From positions 15,360,358 to 15,424,357 of the forward strand of contig NC_079898.1 in the NCBI RefSeq assembly GCF_024868665.1: DNA of 64,000 nucleotides, written 5' to 3'. Below, in pieces: positions 22,653-36,400 of this stretch. The first letter of the stretch is position 1. The number at the start of each line of letters is the position of its first letter. Source of the stretch: Triplophysa rosa (taxonomy: Eukaryota; Chordata; Actinopteri; Cypriniformes; Nemacheilidae). Both the position numbers and the translations under genes were made by a program. The notes beneath the pieces are model-generated. The model was given only the letters and a program-made list of their open reading frames with translations. It was not told the DNA's origin and made no database searches.

Positions 22653-25600
22653 TCAGTGGCCTTCTGTGGCTGTTTTGGGCTTGGATGCTTTCTTAAGACC
22701 CTCTTTCATACTCAGGGACTCCAGCTGCTCCATTGAGTCAGCTGCACCCTGGCTTGTGGTTGTCCGGGAGGCGCTGGTGTCTACAAACATGTTCGGGATG
22801 TCCTGACCGAAGTAGATCTTGCTGTTTGCTGCTATGGCCTGGTATTTCATCAGTTCCAGATACTCTGGTGTCAGCTTTAGCTGTGGAGGAGGGAGACAGG
22901 GATCTGATAAATGACCCGAGCACATCCTGTGTGAAATCGTATCTATTGAAAGAATGTGTGAGCACGCCTCCATGTCTTTACAGTGAACGTTAGCCCCGTC
23001 AGCTACAGCTTTGAGTTATATATGAAGTTATATTGTATTTGAATTATTTAAGGACCTAAAAAAAGTTTAAAACTATTAGATTGAATTATGTGCAAACATA
23101 ACTGTGTCAATACATCACGTTTGTTCAAATAAAAATGACAACACAACAAGCACAAACGTCAATGACAACATTGTGTATTTTACCCGGTTGGCTTCAGAAA
23201 ATTGTGCAGCAGTGTAATACTCAGCGTCTGCTCTCGCTTTCTCCCTCGCCAGGAAAGCAGAATCTGTCAAAATCAAAAACACCATTCGATAAGCAACGCA
23301 CTGGGACACATGCCGTGAAAACACTCAAAGTCTGCAGGTACATCAGACCTTCTATTTCAGAGATCTTTTTCTCTGTTTCCTTCTCCATCACTTTTTGCTG
23401 GAAGTTAATCTCTGCCACTTGAGCCCATTTCTGAGCCTCTGAAAAAGAGCAGGATGAATGAGAACAGATGCCCCAGTGTTCCTCTAGAATCTTCACACGA
23501 TAAGCATGAATATATCTGTAGGACTTCCACCTATGATAGCCTTCTTTCTCTCAGTTTCAGCTTCCTTCTCCACCACTTTCTGTGTCTGAACTGTGATGAG
23601 TAGTCTGGTCTTCTCTGCTTCCCTGCAGACAATTGAATAAAGAAAATCATGATGGTAAGTACATTTTTTGAATGGATTATGAAAACTGGAACTGTTTTAA
23701 GTGAAAACGTGTCATAAAAATGAATCACATCTAAACAAGCTAACTCACATTAGCTCATAGTTCCTTCTAATTGCCTCAGGAATTTTGGGTTTGGTGACTC
23801 GCACAGCCTGCAAAATACCATGCTAAGGTGTGATTTGCCATTAAAGTAAAAACTGAAACCACAGAGACTGTAAAAGAAACCCTACCTGAATAGTGAGTCC
23901 GGGAGCCATAGCATTCAAGTCTTTCTGCAAAGCCGTCTTGAGGTTCTCATCAATTATATCTAGGAAAAAAAAAAACTACATGAACTAAACTCAATAACTT
24001 GAGAGTATACAAAAAACAAACAATTAGTTAGCAGGAACTGCTCTATATATACTGGGCAGAATGAACTGTTTGAGACATCAGTAACTCACCGAACAGCTCT
24101 ATATAGACCTCCTGCAGTGTGTGTACGCTGCAGAACTGGTTCAGCTCATGGTGAATTTTGTTGAAGATGAGAGTCTTGTCATAATCTGCAGTGTAGTTCT
24201 TCACTATGTCAATTACTGAAAAGAAGAAAAGTAAGGTGCATAAAAAGGACAAAATAACCTCCTATCAAAAAAATAATCAAGGCCCGGATTAGGCTCTTAC
24301 CTGCTGATGGAACCAGCATGTTGACCACTTCAATTCTGTCAAAATAGATCATGACACCCCCACTGTGGAAGACAAAGTTGAGTCCCACAATATATGCCAA
24401 TGGCCATTATTATCTATTTTATGCCGTTTTAGCGAATACCAACAACAGGAAGGTTTACCTGGTTCCACAAGGCACATTTTTAATTTCATCCGTCTGCAGA
24501 GTTGTCTATAAAAGTGACAAACGAAAGGCACAAAATCTTTAAAGCCTCAAGACAAACATCCCCACATATGTTCCCATAATTGTGCAAAACTGCATAATGG
24601 TGAACATCCACAGCTGTAGTAATAAAGGATATTTGTACCTGCACTGATCTGTATGAAGTAATGAAAGGCAGCATTATATGGTATCCCGGGCCATTAGGAT
24701 TGGTTAGCAAAGCTCCTCCTCTGAAAATACACGTAAATGGCGATTAACATTAAATTAAACAAATCCATGAAAATAATGATCCATAATGAGTAAGGGAGCA
24801 ATGGAGCAGGATTTATTCGCATAAAAATAATATTAAAGGTAATTGCACATAGAATCCAAAATTTGCATCCAAAATTTCTGCACGTTAAAAAATAAATACG
24901 ACTTCACGTTGTGTCAATTGCATTGACACACTGCCTACGATATTTTCGTGCGTCATAAAACATTTGGGACCGGGTTTGATTTTCAGTGTTTTTCGCATCC
25001 GTAGCAAACATTTTGAGAGGTGTTTTGACAATTCAGAGACGCCGTACAAGCTAGCGACAAAATCCAAGGTGTCCTGTGTGAGTCCACTTCGTCTCGCAGC
25101 ACAAAGTACTGTATGAGAAACAAAGTGCGGATTACAAAAACAGAATATAAAGGAGAGACTGTGGCAGATGAGCAGATGATTGCGGAACAGCTTGATAACA
25201 GGATATTTTCTAGCCACGGTGCCAAAAGCAAGAAGACCATACTTCAACATTTAAAATCCAGGAGACCCACGGGGTTTCGGGGTTCCTGGGGCTGGTCACA
25301 GTCTACGTCGGTCCGTTCACAATTGCGTTCACTGGAGAAACTGAAATAGGCTACTGGAGTGACAGGAGAAATAACAAAACGGATGGATGGCGGCAGATGG
25401 GTGTTAAAAACGGGAGACTCCCGGCGAAAACAGTGTTGACAGGTAACGTTATTCAAGAAAATACATGTAACATTATGCAAGAAAATGCAGGCAGAGAGTG
25501 AGCACAGCCTACCTAGCGAGGTACTGTCAATGCGGGATGAAAGAGATAAAGAGAGAGGCTAACCCTGCAAACGCAGGGTCAGGCTGTATTGTTTTGCGAA

Positions 25601-25943
25601 TTTTTTCGCAACGGATTAATTAATACGCATCGGACTGTGCAAGGTTTCTGTGCGTGACGAATTTTTAGGATGACGAATTCGAAAAAAAATGTATACAAAA
25701 ATTTCGGACTGTATGTGCAAACACCTTTACACCCTTACATTATCACCATCTAAACTGAGATGCTTAAAGGTGGCTTGAAATGATTCAGCCATTTCTTCAC
25801 CATTTTCATTACATCTAAGCTCTCAGTGCAACTCACCTGTAATAAACCGCCAAATGTCCCTCTTCAATCTTGTGTATGGAAGAATGTAGCAGAATGGCCA
25901 TAAAACCAGCCAATACTGCAACAACAGCTCCAACATGTGCCAT
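22653..25943 (-). CDS. erlin1: Erlin-1, ER lipid-raft SPFH/prohibitin-domain protein
   Basis: Subunit of the ERLIN1/2 complex of the ER membrane, which brings activated IP3 receptors to the RNF170 ubiquitin ligase and affects sterol control. Eleven coding exons in transcript order: 25943-25837, 24720-24639, 24505-24459, 24362-24301, 24215-24090, 23959-23886, 23807-23749, 23622-23531, 23438-23349, 23263-23184 and 22880-22653. They total 1,047 nt, giving 348 aa, the usual family length. The N-terminus is a signal-anchor helix ([16 protein letters not shown]), then [19 protein letters not shown] and the SPFH domain through [21 protein letters not shown] coiled-coil segment rich in KEAETERKK and [13 protein letters not shown] follows, then [20 protein letters not shown]. 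The C-terminal tail after NMFVD is unlike human ERLIN1 or ERLIN2; ERLIN1 is preferred from overall similarity and 10q synteny. Intron 1 contains a DNA transposon. Confidence 0.92.
24836..25727. mobile_element. DNA transposon remnant in erlin1 intron 1
   Basis: Ends AAGGTAATTGCACATA and TATGTGCAAACACCTT form an imperfect inverted repeat flanked by TA dinucleotides. The interior has short minus-strand coding-like fragments but no intact transposase. A TA target would suit ISL2EU or mariner types; class is uncertain. Confidence 0.5.
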
Positions 25944-27454
25944 TATCCCTCACCCAGCATTCACCTGCTGAAAGAAAAGTTTGCAGATATGAGAGCTGAG
26001 CTGATCCCTATGATAAACACACGATTTAGATTAAAAAAACACACAATATAAAACACAGATCAGCCTGTGCTTCATAACCCCCACTCCTGTGAGCCCACAC
26101 ACATACAAATCTATAATCTCTGAAGAGCTGCAAAGCAAACCGAGATAACAGGCTTTCAAAGTCCATAAGGGCCACCCACTGCCCTACAGACACGGAAGTA
26201 CTGTGGCAGTGCAATGCAAATATATAAACACAAGCTACATTATATTCTCCCATATCGCGCATGCATCAGTGAGAACTTTGACACCCACAGCTACTTTAGG
26301 AGACGAATGTTAACCATAAGCTGTCAGTGAGCCTGAATTGCAGCCTCTGGCTGTGTTTCAAAACCCAGTGAGCTGCAGCCTACCTAGACATATTTTTAGG
26401 CACCACAAGCATTTTGTAGGCCGGCAACTGGCAAGGATTTAAAACACAGTCCCTCCATGTCCTGTCCTGTTCGTGTTGGCAAGCGACTTCCTCAATTAAA
26501 ATGCTGACTCGCCCTTTCTACTGTACACCACACAACTGATAAAGGTTTTCTTACGGTTTAAACATAAAGCTACAACTACAGTTTATTAATGCTGTTCTAG
26601 CCCCCGTAAAACCGCCACCCTAGTCATACATTAATAAATTCAAGCTAACCAACGCCCGCGCGCTTCCCATTCCAAAGTCGCTACGGTTGGCTAAGCTAAT
26701 AATTTGAAATACAAGCAAACCTTGTGGCAAAACGAGCTTCTGTCAAGTTAAACGGGGACACACGAAGGGCTAATACAAACCGACAGATGCATTTACCGAT
26801 CATTCATTTAGTTCACTTTCACTGGACATTACTTTATTATTCACGAGGCGCTGCCCAACATTGTAGGTTGAAGGTTCCTTGTTGCAACGCTTTGTGTGAA
26901 TCTGACACACAGATCATTTCCCTTTCAAAGCCTGCCTCAAATACTCTTTCAAAATAAAAGTCATTATGAGCTATTGTAGTGATTTTTAATTCTGACCGAT
27001 TCTGACACACAAAATAACCTGATTTAGCAGAAAAAAAGAAAATAAATGAGAAACAATGCAATTATATTATATATATAATTTATTATATTTGCTTATAAGT
27101 AGTAGATGTAGTTCGTGTATAGTTTGGTTAATACTATTTTACTAATACTATTTTACATTAATTATGAGTATTAAATGACCAATATTGCTAATAAAACTTA
27201 CTTAATTTACTTACTTATATAATCATAAATATAGCCTCTTTTCTGTTGTTTAAATGGACCCATCTACTTTAAAAAGTGAGCGTTTGATATTCTAACAACG
27301 TTTTTTAAGGAGATAAACATTTACACATAAATTATACTTTTTGTTAATAACGCAATTCTTAAATTATGTGTTATTGGTCACACTCAAGTCCTCGTGTTGT
27401 TTTCGGTTGTTATGGAGACACACGCACGCTCAGAGGGTCAACTGACACACTACA
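25944..27454. other. Divergent erlin1/cfap43 intergenic region
   Basis: Holds the erlin1 5' UTR and promoter on the left and the cfap43 promoter on the right. No coding exon was recognised, although an untranslated first exon of erlin1 probably lies here. The stretch 27060-27350 is very AT-rich. Confidence 0.5.
27406..27419 (+). promoter_or_regulatory. X-box-like RFX site upstream of cfap43
   Basis: GTTGTTATGGAGAC fits the two-half-site RFX pattern (GTTNCC, 2-bp spacer AT, GGNAAC) with two deviations and lies 36 bp before the cfap43 ATG. It is weaker than the spef1 site. Confidence 0.5.
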
Positions 27455-30400
27455 ATGGATGTGTTGGGAAGCTTGGAAATTCGGTGAGTTTACACAATAT
27501 TTATTTAACAAGAATAGGACAATTATATTAAATAATTATTCATATTACATAGCCTGTAACCTTGTTGTGTCTGGACAAAAACATGTTCTATTAGCTAAAG
27601 CATTAGTGCAGTGTTTATGACAATAGGCTATGTAAGTATCATCACAATATAGCCTATCATAAATAACGCAGTTTGTATATTTGTTTAAGGTGGGTGCAAG
27701 GTTACACCAATGGCACTGTTAAATTTGTCGACAAGAGAACAGCATGTTACACCTGTGGAAATGTCATTGTTTTTTTCAATGTGGACACTAAAACGACGAA
27801 GACTCTGCAGAGCCCTGGGTCTGGCATTGGAGCCTTTACAGCCTGTGGGCATTGCAGGCTTCTTGCCTTTTCTGACCTAAAACTCAATCCTTCCATATTT
27901 GTCTATAACTATCCAGACCTTGAGCTGATGTGTGAACTGAAAGGTCAGTCATTAGAGTAGAGCTGACTTATTGCTTTACACATATACATTAGTTAATGTT
28001 CTTAAATAACATTAAATATTGTTGATAAAAATGACTGGAGTGCAAAAATCTTAATGGTAGTTATTTCCTTGTTGTTTAGGTACTGCTAAACTGGGCTACA
28101 CCACTCTTACACTGTGTGATTCCGGTCCTTATTTAGCCTGTGTCTCCGACATACCTGATCACACTATCACTTTATGGTAAAATGCTAAGCATCTTCCTCA
28201 CAAACTTGATTTTTATATAGACATTATTATTTACATAAAAAACACTAAACTGCTAGTAAAAAGGTGGGTCATCAGTCACTTTTTAGTATGATACCACAAT
28301 CTTTGCATCACAGCAACACTTGAGTCACCTGATATGCTGTTTAATGGAAATAGTCTAGCTGAAAATGGCCAAATAACGTAAAAAGATTTAAAAGGTTTTG
28401 TAATATGTAGGTGTATAAAGTTGAAACATTACTTGACATTTCATTTCTGTCAAATGTATATTTAAGTTATGTTAGTTACACCAGAGATTAGCATAACATT
28501 TTTACAATTTGCATTGCAGTTTTGTCATGTGGTTTTAAGTGTGATTAATCTCAATGTCTACTCTTGTAGGAACTGGGAGAGTTGTGTTCCAATTTGTAGC
28601 CATCCACTGGTGGGAGAGGGCATCATGGACTTGGTATTTAATCCCATGAACTGGTGTCAAATTTGTGCTGTAAACTCGAGGTCCCTCACCATTTGGAATG
28701 TTGAAAGATGTGGCGACTATCATTCGATGAAACCTAGGTAGATGAGTTTTCTCTCCAGCAGATGTCACTGTTAATTGATTACTGTATATAAAAAATAATA
28801 AGATTCATGCCTATCAATGTACATGGGTTTCTGACTGATGCACAAACATAAGATAATATTGATTGGATACTTTACCAGAAATCTTTTTTTATGTTTGTTT
28901 GGCAGTGTTGTTGATCTACCTGCTACTGATGGTTCAGTGGTTGAGCATGAAGCAAACCCTTCTCATATACTGAGTGAAAAGATGACATATTTGGGCCCTC
29001 AGATGCCCATTTCAGCCGTCGCTGAGCTGAGTGGGGACAGAGCGGACAATTTTGAGGTACTGGCCATATTTTAAGTAGAGTGGTCTCATAATATTGAATC
29101 TCGCCCTCATGTTTGTGAGTCTTGAGGTAATAGTTTTGTGTGTCTCAACAGCCTTTGAAACAAATAAAACCAAAGGTGTGTGTAAGTGCCATCTGTTGGT
29201 CAATTTCTTCTGACCTTTATGTTGGAAGCAAGGAAGGTTTTCTCCTTTGTGTGAATCCTGATACTCTGATCATCTCTGTTTTATACAAACCGCAAACCAA
29301 TGGTATAAACATAGGTAAGGGGAATATTAACTAATTTGCTCCATATTACAAATTGATTCAACACATTGATTTTGTGGCCAACATATTTTAAAATTTAGTT
29401 CTATTAATTGCATTTTGTTTAAATTTTTATGCCACAGAAGACAGTGAAACTTCCCTGCAGGAGGGCAGTTTCCAGAGTTTTGCACTGCAGGACTCCAATC
29501 TCTTTGCTGCAGGAAATGTAAGAAATTATTTATGGTGGCCATAATGATAACCATACATAGAGACATCTCTTTTAATTTGAGACAAAAAAAATGTTTTAAT
29601 TCAAGAGCAACTAAAAATCTCTTGCAGGATGGCATTTTACGAAACATTCAAATTAAAGGAAATAAATTGGAGGTGGTTCAGACATGGGCTTTGGATGAGG
29701 CAGTATCAAGCATGATATTTTCACCTGATTGTGAAACATTGCTTATAACTTCTAATACAGTAAGTGTATTTATAACTGAGTATGTTCAAAATTATACTTT
29801 AATTGATATAATATAAATGACACAAACCTATATCACCCTATATACATATACCCTATATATTTATGACAGAATGAATTAGGCCAGAAATATTATAGAATGC
29901 TCTCAGTATCAAAAATCTTGATTTCTTTTGCCTCACAGGGCTGTGTTTACAGATTCAAACCATTGCTAAAGGACAAAGTTTTTAAAGTCCGGGATGCCCT
30001 CTGTGGAGATTTCGTGGCTGTTGCTCCATTATACACTGAGAGAAACCTTTGTTTGGTAAAAAAAATGTCAATCAATTTTAATCAGTAAACAAATATACAT
30101 TATATTAGAATATGATAGTATTCCTATATTGTAAATATTATAATATTATATAACATTAAGATATAAATGAAATGCAATTTCAAACAGTTAATCCATATAC
30201 AGACATTTTGGCATTGTCACTACTGATTTTTTATTTTATAAAATTTAATAGCATTTTGTATGTCAACTCTACATGTAATTTGTCTTTTCTTTAACTGCAG
30301 TCAGCCAGAGAGGGAGGAGAGATACAGTTGTGGACTTTGGATAGTGGACTTTGCATGGGCTCCATCTTTTTGCACACAAATGTTAGTGCTAGTTTTATAC

Positions 30401-33400
30401 CACACTCACAGTCATTTTATTCAAATCATGATTTTGCTATACATGAACCTGTATTCTTTGGTCTGATTCAACTTCAGGTGACCAGTATGGCATGCTGCCT
30501 CATAGGGCAGTATGCTGCTGTAGGGACAGTTACAGGAGACGTCTTGTTTGTAGAGATGACCACAAAAGAGAAGCCCAGACTAGTACATAGAATTCACCTC
30601 TACCATGTTCCTGTAGACCATTTAGTGTGAGTTTCTTCTCAGTATCAATATCATTTTCTATCATATTTGAAGTTGACGCAGAGCTGAATATGAACTGAAT
30701 CTTTACCGTGTATATTGTTCTGAACAGGTTTGATCAAGGTGGAAACTTTTTAATTACTGGAGCATCATCACACATATTTGTGCTGGATGCAAGGCCGTCA
30801 AAAGAATTTGAAATTATTGGATGGATCGGTACATTTTAGAATGACACAGTTTGTAATGTTTTGTCCAATCTTTTGTAAGATATCATTGAAGTCATTTCTC
30901 AGATATTGTTTTAATATATTTTAGAGGTCCCAGGTGCCATTATAAGCCTGTCCACTCAGTACAATAAAGAGAATGATCAGGTTCAAGTGCTGGTGCTATG
31001 CAGCAAACAGAGGAAGGAGAAGACAGAAGGACAAACCAGTGAGGGAAGTGTGCTTCTGCTACTGACGTTGTTTGTACAGCAGCTCACAGGTACTTCAGAA
31101 ATACTCTGTAAATGAGAATAGCAAATGGAAAGCTACTATAAATAATGCTTGGAGGAAAATGACAAAACACATTTTGTACATTTAGACCACACTTAAAAAT
31201 ATTATTGCATTCAAAGTGCATATATTAAAGAAAGCTCAAGCATGCATTAAGCAAAAAGTGTTTTGATTTTATTTATTTAAAAACTTTCATATGTAGTTCA
31301 TAGTTATAATAAAAAATAATTATTTTGGGCACTTCATGGTTGTTAAACCAATGGAACATGTCCATAGTAATTGTGATGAACCACACCTGTGGTTAGTGTA
31401 AAGGGCAACAAAATGATCTAGGGACCAATTCTAGGGTTTTAGATTATTTAAAAAAGCCATTTAGTTTTTAAAAAAGTAGTGTCATTTGATTTCAGGTGAC
31501 ATTTTATAATCTCATAATATAACATTCATACAGTTTAACTGTGATACATTTTGGGGTTATTTTTCGACACAACTATTATGGCAATGTTTCTCAAAATGAT
31601 GTGCCACTCCCAGACTCAACAGGTTGTGTGGATGTTCACGGCTGTCTGCGAAAAGAAGTTTTTCACAGCTGTCTGTATAAGCTCCCTGACACTCTCTGCT
31701 CTTGTGACTTGGCCACCAACAAGATATTCGGTTACTGTCAACAGAAAAAAGTCTTGCAGCGATTTACTATCCCTGAGGTGCTATAAAAACAAATACCATA
31801 CACAGTCAATGACAGTTTTATTTATTTTTGTTGGCACTGCTCCTAACTGTTCTCATGTGATAAACAGGGTGAAGAAAAGTTCTCCAAGGTACAAGAATCA
31901 GTACAATTGATTCCAGAGGAAGAGGCTGGGGGGCATCTCCTGGGCCCTGCATTTCTACAGCTTTCTCCTCATCAAATGTGGTTGGCAACTGTTGGCAGGG
32001 ATGGACTGCTGCGACTCTGTGAGATCTCCTCAATGGTATTGTCTCATAAAACTGACTTAATCATATTTTTTTCAGTATTCGTAAGCACTGGGCTAGGAGC
32101 AACATGTTTCCAGGAAACTGCCCAGTTTTCTCACTGCTACGTTATTGTGCCCACTGACGTGTAGGACAGGTATGTGCAGCTGCAGTGCCACTCATGTTGG
32201 CAGGGTGGAGTCGGCTCTGTTTGTTTTACTCTAGACAGTCAGACCGTCATCACTACGGGCCTTAGGGATGGTTCTCTTGTCTGTTGCAGGCTCAGGTGAG
32301 CTTTGCATTCCAACAAATGCTCCACCAACCATTAGAACGGACTTTAATTCCTAATAAACACATCAAACTGAGAAATATCACTGTAGAACCTTAATAAAGG
32401 GCTGTGTATTCTCTTTCTCTTTTCGCCCTTATGTTAATAATGCTTCAACAGATTAAAGCTTTCTGGGGCTGCCAAAGAGAATGCAGCTGCCCAGTATAGT
32501 CAGTCGATCGCTGAGTCTTTTGAGTCGAAAGCATCTTTAGAAAACAGCATCCTTACCAGAATGAGTGACTGGGATCCACAAGCACAGTCTTTAATGCATA
32601 CAGAGGAGGTATAGAACATAACACACTTTTCTGTTGTTGTTTATAGTTTATTGTATTATTTGCACTGCTTTGTGTTGTTTATTCAGACAATTTTTTTGTT
32701 TGGTTTGGTTTGTACAATGGTATGGTGTATTTCTAAACGGGATATAACATGCACACACAATGCTGGACAGCTAAATGTTGTAGGGTTTTTTTTGGTCATT
32801 AAAATATCCAACATTCAAAATATTATTTACTATAATGAATTGAATATTTGTTTAGTTATCACAAAAAGATATTTGTGGTGTTAATTATTTAAAAAAATCA
32901 TAGGACACAGAAAATGCATCATACACTGTCACAAAACATTACAAATACTCTTCCTGAAATCTTCCTAAAGGTCAGTCTTAAAGGAAAGACAAGTGGTGAA
33001 AATGAACAAGAGGAAAGCTACTCTGCATCCCCAACTAGTTCTACATGGCTTGATAAGAAACTTGATGCGGTCAGTTTTATCATTTTAATTTATTCATGCA
33101 TTATAAAAATAACCTTGTGAGTTTTAGTAATATCATATGCCACCATTTGTTTCTGGAAAAATACTTTTCAGGTATATTTTTGTGTTTATTTATTTATTTG
33201 TTTGAACCATAACCATAAATCTTAATACATTTTAATTAAACGTGAAAATGAATGTGCTACCCCTGTCTCAGTTTGTGGCATAGACACGAAATTTGGAATC
33301 TATTAATTCGTGTTCATGGACACGAATATCCCCATTTTTTCGTGTCAGTGAGCATAACCTTTTTTTAGTGTCACTCAGCACGACTTTCTTTACGTGTCAC

Positions 33401-36400
33401 TCAGCACGACTTTCAATACACAGACTGCGTGTGTATTTACATTTATGTATATATTTATAACCTGATATCAAAAGATATTTTAGGATGTGACTAACCAACA
33501 CCTTACCTCACCCCAAACCCTGAAATCACAGCCGCAAAGGCTAATTTAGCTAAAAACGCGAGTTTCACATTTATACATATGAAAGATACCGCATATTAAA
33601 ATACATTAGATTGAAAGTCGTGCTGGGTGACACGAAAAAAGGGGGAAATTCGTGTCAGTAAACACAAATGAATAGATTACAGTTTGTGACAATGTCACGA
33701 ATTCCCGTGACACTGTGTTGATAACCAATGACCACCACAACCCAATTAGCACACTTCTGCTTTACACTTAGCATGTTTTTGTTCTGTAGAAAGGTACAGA
33801 ATGATCCCTTGAACAGTGCTGTGATATACTAAACCAGTATACCAGTACTGGAACACAGTATCATTCAATGCTTTGTTTCTCTCTGAAGAAACCAAAATGT
33901 GACATTGAAGGGTTGTAACAAGATGTAACTTTTCATGAAGCACTGTTTATTTAAAAAATACTACACCCCAAAAAATGAAATAACTAAAATTCCTAACATA
34001 GCCCCACCTCAAAAAGATGATTTGCTCAACATTATAGTTGAAAATAACAAACCAAAGCAATTATTTAACCCCTTAACAAATAAAAAGCACAAGCTTCATA
34101 TTTCTGATTTAAAAATAATACTAGCATATTATTATTACACTCCTGTTAATCAGTGATGTGATACAGTTATACCAAGGAATGGTCTCATAATCTAACAGTG
34201 TGCACTGGATTAGACACATTTCTTTAAAATAATTTATTATACTGTTTTTATACATCTCAACTTTCAAAGAAAATGCATTAATCCTAAAATCCTGTGCAGC
34301 TGTCCATTGTCGTCATGGTCTTCATATCTCAACAGATTCTCCATGAGGAGACTCAGCAGTATTCAGATATAAAGAAGACCCTTAGAACAAACATAAAGGT
34401 TCTGCGTGACACGGTAAAACAAAGCATTTTACTTCACTTATGTCACACTCTTATGCTTACACAAATAATTCTTGAAGAGGTTTGCCTGTAAGTCTTTGGA
34501 TCACTGCAGATTCAGACTATGATGCTGGAGAATGAGAGTCTACCAGAAATGGAGAAACTTGAGCAACAGGAGTTTAACCTGGATGTTGAAGAGCAGCAGA
34601 GGCTAAAGGCTGAGGCAGAGCAAGAAGTTACCAGGGTAAACATGACTGTTATTTAGAGATATTAAAGAGCCGTTTATATCTCTCTCAGGTACTTTCTCGG
34701 GATCAGTTCCACATTTATGGAATGATCTGCCCGCTGCTACAAGATCAGCAGATTCTGTAGCCATCTTTAAGAACCGTCTGAAAACACATCTCTTCCATCA
34801 ACACCTGACTGATCAGTTCTGACTTCTATCTCTTTTCTACTCTTTAAAAAAAAAAAAAAAAAAAAACTTAGATCTGTATACTGTGGTAGGCTATATGAGA
34901 CCAGTTTTCTTTTATTGCACTTATGCTTTTTGTTGTCCTTATGTTGTTCCAATTGATTCCATTGTTTCCCTCATCTGTAAGTCGCTTCGGATAAAAGCGT
35001 CTGCTAAATGACTAAATGTAATGTAAATGTATACTTAAGTGATAATATGAATAGCAGTACAGTAGTTTTAAATTGTATTTGCTGTAACTGAACTAGTTTG
35101 ATATTTACTGTGTGCATATGTATGTCATTTAAGGTGAGGAAGGAGATAGAGATGGAGAATCTTGCTAAGTGCTATCAGAGGGAAGTCCTGAAGAGGGAAT
35201 GCTGGGATTCCATGAAAATCAAAGGAAAAGCCATAAAGGTATTAGTCTGAATAGAATGTACTTCCAATAGAATGGAAGTACTCACTTTATGAAACAAAAT
35301 CCACATCCACCATTGATTTTACTTTGGTTTAACTGTAAATCCTAGAAACATAATATGCTCACCAAGAGTCTTCATGTGTACTTTTTTGCCCCCAGGCCTT
35401 TCATTCAAATTATGAGGTAAAAAACTACCCCATGAAGGAACGCACTGAAGAAGAACTCAATGAACTTCATAGGGTTGAGACCATGAGGCAGATCGAACAG
35501 GCAGATTCACAAGTAAATGAATGAATCAAGCAATCAAAGCCTCATTTAAAACTCAACATAACTTACCCTGGCACAAATGACACATAAACTGAATGTTTTT
35601 ATAGCTCCAAGATGTGCTTCTACAAAGGAAGAAGGATGAGGAAGACAAGGATTCAGAGGACATTGAGACTGACAGTCCTGCTCTAACAGGCAGTTTGAGT
35701 TCTCTGTATGGAGGCTTCAATACGCATCTCTACAACCAGTTCAACTTACACATCAGAGAGCAGAAAATCAACCAAATCACATTGCTGAAGGTGATGGCTT
35801 CTTCTCTTGTTCTCTTTTTTTACTATAAAACCTATCACTCTGTAATTTAATACATTACGTATGACTGTTTTGTAAAGGATGTTATCTACAAAGTGAAGAC
35901 CTCATTCAACGAAGAATTTGAGGCTGTGTACAACCAGAAGGAACAGGAAATCAACCGTGTTAGAGAGAAGAACAAGCGTATCTCTGAGATTATGGCTGAA
36001 CTGGGCCTAAGTGAAAGCCTATGGGAGCCCACTCTCACAGATAATGAGTGTCCTGAGAGAGCTCTTACTGTGACTGACTCTGAGGTACTTTAACACAGGA
36101 TGACTGGCTGAGAAGGGCTGTGTATAAGGTCTTGGTTTTAGGTTACAATTAATGACGCAACTCGCTTCTCTAACAAGTCTGAACATACAACCATTTTAAA
36201 TCTGCCATGTTTAGCATCTTTTAATTATTTAAGTATTTATGGCAGACTCATTCAAACATGTACAGTATTTTGATTTATTAATGTGAACAATGGGCCTGGC
36301 AGGCAAATTAATATGTGTGTTTCTAGATCAAGGTAGAGAAATACCTAACCCCCGAGAAGAGGCAAAATGAAGAAAAGCTAAGAGAGGAAGAAAAACTCCA

